Positions 32,651-44,990 of a DNA stretch of 64,000 bases are shown one piece after another. A program made the translations under genes and the position numbers. The notes under the pieces are model-generated. The model saw only the letters and a program-made list of their open reading frames with translations, did no database searches and was not told where the DNA came from. Each line of letters begins with the position of its first letter. The first letter of the stretch is position 1. The stretch covers positions 16,385,346 through 16,449,345 of the forward strand of contig NC_066342.1 of assembly GCF_022539315.1 (NCBI RefSeq). The letters are read 5' to 3'. The stretch is from Serinus canaria. Lineage: Eukaryota; Chordata; Aves; Passeriformes; Fringillidae.

Positions 32651-33963
32651 GGTGAAGAGTCGGGCTTGATTGACTTAAGCGGACACCATTTAATGTGCCC
32701 GTCCTTTTTGACAGCCGCATATCCCCGCCCCGTGAGCACCAATCTCCAACCCTGTTCCCACTGCCCCAGTTCGTTTTTGATCACCACCCGCGGGCCCTCC
32801 TCTAATGCTCGAGGTGCCCAGTGTTTCTGAGCTGGACTGTTTGTTTCATCCCCCCTAGGGTATTGATTTAACGCTAGCAGCGCAGTTGCCAGGATGCGCG
32901 CTTGGTCACTCGGGGGAATGGCATTGGAGAAGCCTTCTGCCTTTGCTAGCACTTCTAGCTTAGCTTTCAGAGTCTGGTTTGCTCTTTCGACGATGGCTTG
33001 TCCGGTGCTGTTGTATGGGATGCCCTGCACCAAGGCGATGTTCCATTTCGAGGCGAATGTCTGGACTGCCTTTGAGATGAAGTTTGGGCCGTTGTCTGTT
33101 TTGATTTGCTTTGGAACCCCAAGCCATGCCATGGCTGTCAGCCAATGTTGGATGGTCGCTTTGGAGTCCGTCTTGAGATGCTGTGTGGCCACAATCATTC
33201 CGCTGTACGTATCTACAGTAACTGCGAGCCACACTCGAGGTTTCAACAGCTGGCATAGGGTAAAGTCTGTTTGCCACACTTCCGAGGCTTTGAGACCTCT
33301 GGGGTTGACACCACTCGACCATAGTGGCAACTTCTGGCAGTGAGGGCACATTGCGACAACGTGCTTTGTGTCTGCAGTAGAGATTCCGCACTTTTTCGCA
33401 AGCGCTTTTGCTCCGATGTGAGGGGTTTCGTGCAGGGGGATAGAAAAGAAGCAGTCTTTGATGTCGAGCACTGTATAGGGTTGTCCTCTTGGTATCATCG
33501 AGTTCATGGGTAGTGACGTTTGGACAGGTCCTATAGGCTGGATTCCTGGGATGACGGTGACGTCTGACCCTGTGTCCACCCAAAAGGGAAGGCAGATGGC
33601 CGAGTCGTCGGAGCTGTTGTGGAGAGGACACACTGCCCACACGATCAGTGGGTGCTTGCCCACCTTCGCGGCAACGGCCACCCACAGGTCCCGTTCCCAT
33701 GCTTTCATGGCCAGAGCCACCCAGGGACCTCTTCCCCAAGGGGCTGTTTGTGGTATTCCTGAGGCGCAGGTGGGTTCGGTTGGACCATTGGCTGGGCAGC
33801 AAAGTTGGACATTCCCTGAGGGGTTGGCAGTGGTGGGCACAGGAACCCTGTGCCCCATTGAGGGTTGCTGTAGCTGGGCCGTTGCATGTTCCCAGTGGGA
33901 GGAGGCTGGATACGGCCCGGCTGCCTCCTCCCTCTGCCGTTTCCCTGATGCTTGGATCTGCAT
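32647..33963 (-). CDS. pol: Provirus B shrunken pol: protease start, RT sliver, integrase
   Basis: An open frame of 438 codons that overlaps the gag end. It begins with the protease region and WVDTGSDVTVIPG, then jumps to a short RT piece (PRGQPYTVLDIKDCFFSIPL), then directly to the integrase zinc-binding region (HIGAKALAKKC...CPHC). Integrase is complete: WQTDFT, VTVDTYSGM, KTDNGPNF, GQAIVERANQ, and a C-terminal GRGYAAV. Nearly all RT and all RNase H are gone, and both junctions keep the frame. It cannot support reverse transcription. A complete pol would be about twice this size. It ends where env begins. Confidence 0.9.
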   Translation of the reverse strand: MQIQASGKRQREEAAGPYPASSHWEHATAQLQQPSMGHRVPVPTTANPSGNVQLCCPANGPTEPTCASGIPQTAPWGRGPWVALAMKAWERDLWVAVAAKVGKHPLIVWAVCPLHNSSDDSAICLPFWVDTGSDVTVIPGIQPIGPVQTSLPMNSMIPRGQPYTVLDIKDCFFSIPLHETPHIGAKALAKKCGISTADTKHVVAMCPHCQKLPLWSSGVNPRGLKASEVWQTDFTLCQLLKPRVWLAVTVDTYSGMIVATQHLKTDSKATIQHWLTAMAWLGVPKQIKTDNGPNFISKAVQTFASKWNIALVQGIPYNSTGQAIVERANQTLKAKLEVLAKAEGFSNAIPPSDQARILATALLALNQYPRGDETNSPAQKHWAPRALEEGPRVVIKNELGQWEQGWRLVLTGRGYAAVKKDGHIKWCPLKSIKPDSSP

Positions 33964-35873
33964 TCCTTAGCTACATGCCCTTTCCTACCGCATGCCCAGC
34001 ACGGTCCCCGAGGTTTCCCCTGATGTGGGGGAGCAGCTGCTGATGGGTGTCCTAACCGGGGACAGTTTATCGCCACGTGCCCACCCTGGCCACACTTAAT
34101 GCATGCCATGACACTCGTTATTGCAGTGTGAACTGCTGCTTGGATGGGAGCAAGGTGCTCCTCCTTAGCTACATGCCTGATCATGGCAGCTGTGTTAGAT
34201 CCCTGTGGCAGTGATCTTAAAATGTCCTTTGTGGCTGAGTTACATTGTTGGCGTAGGCACTCTGCCAGCACTGGACCTTTTGCCTCTGAGGGTAATGTGG
34301 AGGCGTCTAAGGCTGACTGCAGACGGTCCACAAACTGAGTGAAGCTTTCACTCTCACTCTGTTTTATTGTAGTCCAAGGTGAAGGCTTGGCTACTACTTT
34401 AGAGGCAACACGGATGGCTTCTCGGGCTGCCCGAGTTGTTGTCATAATCTCTGGGGCCCTCAGGCCTTCTGCCTGTGCCTGGGGGGTAATCATTGCAGGG
34501 TCTGTGCCCATTAGCCTCTGTATGCTGGAGTCGTGCAGTGGGTGGTCTGCCCCTGTTACCAGGGCTAGCTGTTTAGCACAGTTATCTTCCCACTCCTGCT
34601 TAAATAAAATCATCCCTGCCCCGTCAAAAATCATTCGGCAGGTCTGCTTAATATCAAAAGGTAGCATGTCGTCCCCCCCAAAAACGCCATCAATGAGAGT
34701 TGAAACCATTGCAGAATTAATCCCCTTATCCGCGATCGCTTTTGTAATCGCCTGCACGTCTTTCGGGTTTACCGGAGAATAGAACCTTTGGTTCCCGCCG
34801 GGTCCCCCCACCCGGACCGGAAACACCAGTTTCGCTGACGGGGACCACTCTGCGCATGCAATTTTTATTTTCCGCCAGTCTGTAAGTGGGGTTCGATCTT
34901 TCTCTGATGTCCCCTTTACCCATGCGGGAGCGCTGCGGCTAATTGCCTTGCGTGCCGCTGCTGTTCTTTTGTTAGAACTCGAGTCTGAGTCGGAGCTCCC
35001 CGACCCCCGCTCCGAGTCCTCCGAATCGGAGCTCGACTCCGAGTCCCAGTCGGAAGTCGACTGCTCGGAGACTTCCGGTCTGCTGCGCCTTTTTCTCGGG
35101 CTCCGACCCCGCCCCTTCTTGCGGGGGTCGGACCGTTCCCTCCCCCTGGGGTCCCCCCGCCTCCTGCTGGGGGAGGTCCTTGCCCTATAAGGACCGAAAG
35201 TGAGCTGAGCGCTCTGATTGTTCATACGCTCCTGCGCGGGGGCCGCCCCGTCCCCCCGCTCGCCCGCACATGCGTTGTTAAGCGGGCTGACTCCGTTTCC
35301 GCCCGGCGCGGGTTCCTTTCTGCCCTGAGTACACGCCTCCCCGCCATTTTCAAACACATATGGAGGGGGTGCATTCCTGTCCTCCCCTTTGGGGCTCGGC
35401 GGTTTCGCCGCCTCCCTCGCCTCCTCCGTGAGTTCCTGCCAAAACGACAGCGCGTTCTCCCCCCCCACCGATGGTAAGCCGATCTGCTCGGAGGGGTCCG
35501 GCGTTCGCGGCTTTTCGCTGCCGGTTTGTTCTAAGAGCTCCGCGGTTTGTGTCGCCGCGGCCACCCCCAGCTGCGGCGTGGCCAGCAACCACGCTTTCGC
35601 CGCTTGCCAGGTGTCCTGCTCATTTCTTGCCTTTTGCAAGGCTTGCACAACCCTGCCCCATGACTTAAGAGCTTTTCCCGAGCCACAGGACATCGTTTCT
35701 TCAGCTAAAACCTTAGTACAATGGTCACATTTCTCCGGATGGAGAATATCCACAGGGCTATCTATCGCCTGTAATTTAATAAGCCTCGAAATTACAAGGC
35801 ATAAATCCTTGAGTTTGCATTCTATTCCCCACTGAACATGCATTTGGGTTACGACCTGCGCGACGGCTTCCAT
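33705..35873 (-). CDS. gag: Provirus B gag, intact 722 codons
   Basis: Structural polyprotein with every expected part. It starts MEAVAQVVTQMHVQWG, similar in the first residues to alpharetrovirus gag, 117 bases after the LTR. It has a PPPYV late-domain motif (about residue 170), a long Ser/Arg/Asp-rich low-complexity region (about 220-310), a capsid with a major homology region (SESESFTQFVDRLQSAL, about 505-521), and two CCHC knuckles, CIKCGQGGHVAINC and CWACGRKGHVAKEC. No stop or frameshift is seen, although the LTRs have diverged by nearly 3%. The protease-pol frame overlaps its C-terminus. Confidence 0.93.
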   Translation of the reverse strand: MEAVAQVVTQMHVQWGIECKLKDLCLVISRLIKLQAIDSPVDILHPEKCDHCTKVLAEETMSCGSGKALKSWGRVVQALQKARNEQDTWQAAKAWLLATPQLGVAAATQTAELLEQTGSEKPRTPDPSEQIGLPSVGGENALSFWQELTEEAREAAKPPSPKGEDRNAPPPYVFENGGEACTQGRKEPAPGGNGVSPLNNACAGERGDGAAPAQERMNNQSAQLTFGPYRARTSPSRRRGDPRGRERSDPRKKGRGRSPRKRRSRPEVSEQSTSDWDSESSSDSEDSERGSGSSDSDSSSNKRTAAARKAISRSAPAWVKGTSEKDRTPLTDWRKIKIACAEWSPSAKLVFPVRVGGPGGNQRFYSPVNPKDVQAITKAIADKGINSAMVSTLIDGVFGGDDMLPFDIKQTCRMIFDGAGMILFKQEWEDNCAKQLALVTGADHPLHDSSIQRLMGTDPAMITPQAQAEGLRAPEIMTTTRAAREAIRVASKVVAKPSPWTTIKQSESESFTQFVDRLQSALDASTLPSEAKGPVLAECLRQQCNSATKDILRSLPQGSNTAAMIRHVAKEEHLAPIQAAVHTAITSVMACIKCGQGGHVAINCPRLGHPSAAAPPHQGKPRGPCWACGRKGHVAKECRSKHQGNGRGRRQPGRIQPPPTGNMQRPSYSNPQWGTGFLCPPLPTPQGMSNFAAQPMVQPNPPAPQEYHKQPLGEEVPGWLWP
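35854..35856 (-). promoter_or_regulatory. Candidate env splice donor inside gag codon 6/7
   Basis: On the minus strand CAG|GT lies right after the sixth gag codon. Avian leukosis/sarcoma viruses place their env splice donor at this same position. The proposed acceptor at 32606 is in the same phase. Confidence 0.6.
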
Positions 35874-35990
35874 GTCCCTCGCTGGTCCGGGAGCGTCCTC
35901 CCTGCCGCACTAGACCCGCTGTGCGGCCGCCGGCCCCTGTCCAGGTGACTCCCGCACCCCGGGTGCTGGATCCCGGGATCGGCACCAATA
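35874..35990 (-). promoter_or_regulatory. Provirus B leader with primer-binding site
   Basis: The 117-base leader starts with a TGG-type primer site (TGGTGCCGATCCCGGGA, minus strand, about 35971-35987). The tRNA is not one I can name with confidence. Confidence 0.6.
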
Positions 35991-36273
35991 TGTAGCCGCT
36001 AGCTACGAGGCGACCTGGTTTTCGGGTACGGAACGGTGACCCAAATACAGAGTCACTCGGTCCATGCGCTGCGGACACCAATATGGTAGATAGCAAATGG
36101 CGTTTATTCAAAGGTTTCAGGGGTATTTATGGCTTAGGTAGTTTGTGTCACTTCCTCTGCCCTTGTCCTGGGTGCGGCCAGGTAGCCAAGGTCAGACTGA
36201 AGGTGAGGAGGGGTCTTCCTGTCTACGCGTAACAGCCCGAGATCTTCCGGCCGCAATCCCTAACTCTCCCACA
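35991..36273 (-). repeat. Provirus B 5' LTR
   Basis: 283 bp. Right duplication ATATGT at 36274-36279, matching 30290-30295. A polyadenylation signal AATAAA (minus) lies near 36105. Confidence 0.95.
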
Positions 36274-36290
36274 ATATGTGAGAATGAAGG

Positions 36291-37807
36291 TGTCGTGGTT
36301 TGAGAGGAAGTGAGTTTTTGGGATGCTGTGGTCAAACCAATAGGTGCTCAGAATTGAATATTGGCACCTGGTATGGCCACTGAGGATATGGATACGCTTC
36401 TGAGAACACAGGGGGTTAAAAGCTGTGAACTCCTGGGGGGAAAGTCTCTTGGGTTCCGGTTCGTGAAGAGAACAGACCTCCCCTGCCCAGCTCCGAGCTG
36501 AGCGGGGGAGGGGAGCCATGCGGCTGGAGGAGGTAGGCCGCCAGGCCAGGCCTTGGGCAGAGAAAGGGAGGTGAAGGCCCCTGCGAGTTAGAAGGGTGGA
36601 GCAGCACTGTGAGGCTCTGGGCAGCCACCCCCCAATCCCCCACCATCCCCCCCCCCCCCACCCCCGGAGAGAGAGAGAGAGGGAGAGAACCTGTGCCTGT
36701 GCTGGTGCTACCTTGAAAATTGATAGCACGGCCGGCGTGAAGGAGAAGAGTGGGGGGGGATGCCCAGCAGGGCAGCCAGCCGTGGGAGTTCATGGACAGG
36801 CAGGGCTTGGGACTTTTAACTCTTCTTGTGGATGATGGAAACCTTGCAAATGCTGATCCTCCTGGAGTTGAATGAGGAGAGAGATAGAGGTGGGATAGCA
36901 GGATAACAGGAAATGGGCAAGTGTGGTGCAAGTTGGTGCAAATGAAAGAGGTTTGAGAGAAGCTGAGAAGAATCCTAGGTGGGAGAAGATGATGGAGTGG
37001 CCTTTGGCTGGACTTTTCTTGTATAGCCATGGGCAGAACCACTTGTGTTCCTGTGACACAGAGACTGCATCTAGGGGGAGGCAATGGCTTGGAGCCAAGA
37101 GAGTGCAGTGACGTGAAGGAGCACGTGAACAGGGACGACGGGTGAGGAGGGTGGTGGTGCCCTCAATCTTCAGAGAAGAAGAAGAGGAAGATGATCTCTG
37201 TTCTCAAGACCCCTCAGCCCCAGGGGGTGAAATTTGGGGGGGGACAGCTGTCCCAAAGGTGAGAGACTGTGCTCTTTTTGGAACTGGACAAAGCACCCTT
37301 AAAAAGAAAACCCTAGAAGCAGCTCTGGTACATGTGCAGTGGTGAGAGCACTGGACATGGAAGGAAGATGCCAAGATGGCAAATGTTCTCCGGGCGGTGC
37401 CACGTGTGACATGGAAACACGAGAGGTTTCAACTGTTTCCTGGGGAAGTCTGTGGTACAAGAGGGACTCCTCTGTTCTTGAGGAACTGAGAATTGATTAT
37501 CTGAAGGGTAGTGATGGACTGAGAGTTAGTGATCTGAGGGCTGGTAATTGAATTGAAAATCCAAGGTTTTGTCTTACTGTGATATGTTGAAAATCTGGTG
37601 GTGGGGGAGGGGGAGGATATTTGGAAGGTTTTCGTCCTGTGTTCTGTGTGTTTCTCTTATAGTCCTAGGTTAATAAAGTGTTTTTTTTCCTTTCATTCTT
37701 AAGCTGGAGCCTGCTCTGCTCTGTTTCTGCTCACATCTCACAGTAGATACCAGGGAAAAAGTATTTTCATGGGGGCACTGGCATTGTGCCAGGCTCAAAC
37801 CATGACA
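36291..37807 (+). repeat. 1517-bp solo LTR with 5-bp target duplication
   Basis: Begins TGTCGTGGTTTGAG and ends CTCAAACCATGACA, nearly perfect inverted ends. It is flanked by GAAGG at 36286-36290 and 37808-37812. AATAAAG lies near 37672. The 5-bp duplication fits an ERVL-like element. The short frames inside are not supported as genes. Confidence 0.88.
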
Positions 37808-37812
37808 GAAGG

Positions 37813-38832
37813 TAAATCAAGGGTTTAATAGTTATGAAAAACAGTGTTTATCATATATAACAGTTAATGCTAGAAAGGAATAGAGGTTTAGAATTTTGAG
37901 TCTTATAATGTGTAATTTTTTCTATACTAGTCCTTTTTTTCTTTAATCCACTACTTGGTTAAAAAATAAAAACAATGTGAAGGATTTTGATTTGTTTTGG
38001 GTTTTCTTTCTTTTTTTTTAGAATGTCATGTTTTTAGCATCCTGTTGCTGTTTCCATATACTCCTTTGCATATCTGCTTGTAATCTTAGGCAGTCTCCTA
38101 AAGGCAAGAGGAACCCTGGAATGGTTTGAGGCTTACTGGACCACATCAGTAAGCTTTTGTTCTCATGAAAACTGAAAGATTACTTAAATCCACATCATAT
38201 CACTTGCTGATCTGAAACAGTCATGTAATCCGTATTGGGAAAGTGCCTGGTTGCTGTAACCTAAGAAGAATCGCTAATTCATTATCTTTGTTGTCGGGTC
38301 AGCAAGACTGAATATGATTTGGTACATGTAGACTGGTAGGTAAATTTGCAAAAATGCAGATTTAATTTACACACCTAGGTAAATCCTTCAATATTAACTT
38401 TTTGTTAGAAGTTAATTTGTTTTATAACTGTTTAAATGTTAGGATTAACAAGACCTGTTAGGACCTTACAGTTTTGGGGTGTAAAAGACTTTCATTGTTA
38501 AATTTTTTTTAACAGTAATGAGACTCCCAGCTGTATCCTGTAACAAATCCATGAGTTATCTTTTATCATAATGCATGTTTACACATTAACTTGTTAGCAT
38601 GCATGGTATGTCACATCCAGTATTTTTATTTCAGCTGTTTAGTACTGCTACTCTCTCTTTTCCAACTTTTGCTTAGTGCTTAAAGCCCGACTTGAGTGGA
38701 AGCAGGAATTCCATGAAGAAATAATATGAAGCAAGTATGGGTTTTGCTTTGGCATTTTTCACATTGTTTTATAAGCATAAATGTGAAACAATAAATATTT
38801 GGGTTGGTTTATTTTTTTCTGCTTAAGTTTAG
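37813..38832. other. ME2 intron, host DNA
   Basis: AT-rich intronic sequence leading to a pyrimidine-poor but usable acceptor TTTAG at 38828-38832. No repeat recognised. Confidence 0.5.
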
Positions 38833-40860
<2,028 letters not shown>

Positions 40861-40935
40861 AGGCTTATTTATCTCTATTTCAGACAGAGGCCATGTAAGG
40901 TCAATTGTGAACAACTGGCCAGAAAATGATGTTAA
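40861..40935 (+). pseudogene. ME2: ME2 exon with [12 protein letters not shown], donor lost
   Basis: Encodes [21 protein letters not shown], in frame with the previous exon. After GATGTTAA the sequence runs TATAC, where AAG|GTATAC would be expected, so two G bases including the donor appear deleted. The acceptor is strong. Confidence 0.9.
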
Positions 40936-41607
40936 TATACTACCACTATATATTTATTTTTCTAGTTGTTATTTAATCCCAGTTGAGCTTCTCAATATTT
41001 ATTAGTATTTGATGGAAATGTAAATACTTAATAATGCATCCTAGGCTGTTTGACCATGATGGCAAAATATAGCTAATGAAGGTAATGCATATCTTGAAGA
41101 GCAACATTTTATCCTGAATATGAGGTTTATGGATTGAGTAAACAATGATGATGAGAACTAGTCTTGCCAAACTTTTTATTTTACTTCCTAAAGTTGGGGG
41201 ATGTACTCTGGGTCTTGCTTACTGTGTTAAATAGCAGTAGGAAAGGTGATCTTGTCTTCAGATTAGGACACATTAGTAGGTGGAAAGCACAAATTTTCCT
41301 GTTAAATCCTGTATCACCCAGTGGGATTGAGAACCACAAGGGGAGATGAGGTGGTTGATACTTTATATCATCATAGAATTATACAAATTTTTGATGTCTG
41401 GATTTACAAGTGGAAATCATAAACCCAAGTTACAAGCTGCAGGTCCACACAGCAGCATGGATCCTTCTAACTTAGCTTTCAAGGATATGGGTAGTTGATT
41501 TCAGCAAAGAAAAAGGAGCATAGCAGATTCTGTCATTTAAGCATTATTGCTTTAACTGAAATATTCCTTGTAATCTATTCTTTGCTTGACTGTGCAAGCA
41601 TACCTGA

Positions 41608-41886
<279 letters not shown>

Positions 41887-42379
41887 TAAGTTATCCCTAT
41901 GAAAAGTATTTAAGAGTATTTACTACTATAAGAGAAAATTTTTATTTGAGAACTTTTATTCAATATAAAACCAACTATTTTATGTAAGGGTAAATGATTT
42001 GGAATCCACTGTACAGTTACATATCAGTGATTGAAAAACACCAGTTACTTTGGCAGTGAAATGGTGCATTTTGAAGTAATTTGAATGCTGGGACACTAAA
42101 ATGGACAGTCAGGTTGACCTGACTTTAAGAAGCTGGAAATGTGAATCAGATTTATTAAAGTAGTTTCTTAATAGTATTGATTTGTTCTGTTTTGAAAGAC
42201 CTCATCACCAACCTCAAGTGCTAGCTGAAATTACTGAACATTGACATATACTAGAGGCAGTTACAGTAGCTATATAAAAGCAGTATCTTTCGGTGTGAAA
42301 TGTGTTACTGTGAATTCTGGAAAACATATACAGAGGAAGTGATTCATCCTGCCACTCTCTTTAATTTATTCATTTTCAG

Positions 42380-42483
42380 ACACTCTTAAAAGATCCATTT
42401 TATATAGGCCTATACAAAAAAAGGGATCGTTCACAGGTCTATGATGACCTAATTGAAGAATTTATGTAAGCCATTACAGACAG
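42380..42483 (+). pseudogene. ME2: ME2 exon with [11 protein letters not shown], stop and lost donor
   Basis: Encodes [18 protein letters not shown] to EEFM, then TAA at 42467-42469 in place of Lys, then AITDR. The exon should end CAG|GT; here it reads CAG|ATATGA, a G-to-A change at the first intron base. The next exon begins after the provirus at 50549. Confidence 0.93.
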
Positions 42484-42823
42484 ATATGACAGTGAATATT
42501 CTGCATGGAAGTATGTCAAAACTGCTGGCACAAAACCCCCCTAACACACTGTCCTGGAAACAGTCATTTAAGGAATACAGATAGAACAGAAAGTCAAAAT
42601 ACATGAGTGCATTTTTGTCTCTGTAGTGATTTTCTCTGTGATTTAAAACATGCTGCTTGTAGTTATTTGTTAAATATGCACAGAATGGAAATGGAACTGT
42701 TTTAAGCAGTGAAAGGCCTGAAGACATCCTGTTTCCAAAGATAATTAATTACATGCAGAATTTGTTTTAAAAGGATTATATTTCTTTATGTCTAGTGATA
42801 GGAATATTTGCCATGTTCTGTAG

Positions 42824-42827
42824 GTAT
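42824..42827. repeat. Left target duplication GTAT of the gamma-like provirus
   Basis: Preceded by the original ME2 splice acceptor TTCTGTAG (42816-42823). The partner copy is 50549-50552, the first four bases of the next exon. Confidence 0.92.
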
Positions 42828-43090
42828 TGAATTGCAGAAAAAGAAAGAAACTCCACAACTTTTGTGGAAGTTGTAAAGCTGGTATGTTTATTACATCACT
42901 AGACGCATATCAGGATCATTCCCCTTAAAAGGACATGCATGTGTCTGGGAACTCCAGATCTCTTTTTATCTTCCTTACTAATCCATATGCATAGAATTTC
43001 ACAACAGGTTCACAAATATTCATTTTACTGATTTCGCGTTACACTTGCAGCTATTTTGTTTATCAGAAAGTACAGAAAAAACTCCTGGGT

Positions 43091-43542
43091 TGCGGTAATC
43101 CATGGTTTTCCTGGGCCTTATATGAGTCCAATCCAGATAGCTTAAGACTCTAGCCCACGCGGACCCGCATAGACAAAAGTAAAAGACGAGAGGCGCTCTT
43201 GTCCATGTGGGTGCAAGTATCTTGTTTATTGGCTTGGTACAAGACACAGGTGATGGGGTCACCCAGGTAGAAAAAGAGGGCATGGAACTCTCACACAGGA
43301 GATTTTATACCCTAGGGGATGGGGGCGGGGGAGAGAGGACCGGAGCCAATGGGATGCCGTTGGGGAGGGGCGAAGTACCTATGGGACAGACTAGGTATGT
43401 ATAACAGGGGGGGTGTGGGGGGGGGAGACCATGTGATGAGGGAGGGGGAAAACCCATCTACTTGACCCAACATGCTCAGTAGAAATTGCCCATCACCAGT
43501 GCAACAACAACAACTAAATAAACTATTTAGTGCAATACAACA
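43091..43542 (-). repeat. Nested solo LTR 1, 452 bp, 6-bp duplication
   Basis: TGCGGTAATCC to ATACAACA, flanked by CTGGGT at 43085-43090 and 43543-43548. The host LTR resumes in register with the undisturbed copy at 50308. The TTTATT near 43221 indicates minus orientation. A 6-bp duplication fits an alpha/beta-retrovirus-like element. Confidence 0.9.
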
Positions 43543-43739
43543 CTGGGTCATCCTGCCCTGTCTCCTGCAGCCTCTCCATCTGTTTCAGAGTTCAAGGGGC
43601 TTATCTCTTTCCTTTGGCTGAAGCAGTTTCTTAGGGGATAGTTTTTTTGCGAGAACAGGCAGTCAGACTAAACAGCTATGTTGGCAAGCTACAGACTTAA
43701 TTCAAAGATGTACATTTCACCTAAATCAAAGTGGGTTTC

Positions 43740-44046
43740 TGTGGAGGGATAGAATGTAAGAAAATAAAGATAGTGCAGAAGGTAATCTCACACCTGAGGA
43801 GTTGCAGCTGTACTAATCACCAAAGATTAGGAACAGGCCTGCCCTTAATAGGCCACAGCTGTGTCCAATAAGAAGCGTGCTACAAAAGAGTGGGTTAGCT
43901 GGTTGAGGGGAGAGTTGGGGTTTGTTGGTTGTGCTGTGGAGAGAGATGGAGTTGTTGGCTGTGAAGAAGAAGGAGTCAGTGCTGTGAGGAGCTGCCCATG
44001 AGAAATCACCGAGAAGGTATGAGAGCTTTGCAATATGAAGACAACA
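43740..44046. repeat. Nested solo LTR 2, 307 bp, 6-bp duplication
   Basis: TGTGGAGGGATAG to GAAGACAACA, flanked by GGTTTC (43734-43739) and GATTTC (44047-44052), one mismatch. The undisturbed LTR at 50518 has GATTTC, so the left copy has mutated. It contains CCAAT near 43867 and a TACAAAAG box near 43882, suggesting plus orientation. Confidence 0.8.
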
Positions 44047-44076
44047 GATTTCTACTCTGGAAAATTTCCGCTCTCA

Positions 44077-44990
44077 TTCCCCCCTTTCCTAAAAGGAATA
44101 AGTAAATTCTTTTACTTAATGCAAATCCCTACGACAATAAGCGTGCCTTAATGGTTTACCCTGTACATTTTATAAGGAAGTTTCTCAAGCATACACAACC
44201 TCTACCAGTATATACAAGCACAGTTTTCTGATTAGTGCCTGGATGAATCTCGAAGTGGCAAATACTTTGTTCAATGTCAAGACACACATCTTCAGCGTTA
44301 ATAATATTGCTTCCTAGTTGTTCCCTAATAACACAAGAGTCTAAGTTTACTGTTTGCCACTTTTCATTCACCTTTCATGCCCACACCTTATGTTCTGAAG
44401 GGTAGAGCACCGTTTTTTTCATTATTTAATCCTAGTGCAATGATGGGGTGGATAACGTAAACAGTGGCATTACATATAGTAAGCGCAAAGGCAGTGGCCA
44501 CATTAGAAGCAGGATCATAGGTGAAATTTACCATAGTCTACCAGGATTGAAACTTCCTTTCAAAATCAATCGCGATATCCCAGACAATCTTCCGAATTTT
44601 AGCTGGAAAATTACTTTCACCCTCTTCCTGTATGATAAAAGCTGCTGTTGCCTTCATCCTTAACTGTGCTTTTATACAACTGAAAGCTAAAGACGCATTA
44701 CCTTGAACCCTACTAAGTGCTTCTATTATTAACCTGTGGTCTTGGTCCCCGGCCTTTTCTCACTTTGGCAGTACTTTTGAAATCTGCCACTGGCTAGTTC
44801 CTAATGCCAATAGAGATGACTGTAAAGGCTGTTTCAATTTTGCTAGGCCACCTGCTGCAGTGGCCAGCTCTCTCATAGATCTAGTATACTGATTAAAACC
44901 TGGGACCAAGGCTATTCAGCATTGCTGTGGATAGAGGTACTCCAGGACTTCTATTACCATTATACACAAAGCAATTCTATAAATAAAATT
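44077..44990 (-). pseudogene. Gamma-like provirus env remnant
   Basis: Minus-strand coding traces without one open frame. A segment near 44820-44900 reads as a leucine-rich helix (GGLAKLKQPLQSSLLALGTSQ) as in a transmembrane subunit. The segment 44156-44371 has a Cys pair near YTGRGCVCLRN. It lies between the integrase end and the polypurine tract, where env belongs. I cannot place it in a named env group. Confidence 0.6.

Larger units (their letters stand above)
42828..44076 (-). repeat. Gamma-like provirus 3' LTR, enlarged by two nested solo LTRs
   Basis: Runs from TGAATTGCAG (left) to CTCTCA (right). A minus-strand polypurine tract AGGAAAGGGGGGAA follows at 44077-44090. Without the two insertions it is about 480 bp, near the 502 bp of the 5' LTR. 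It is roughly 10% different from that LTR by eye. Confidence 0.88.
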
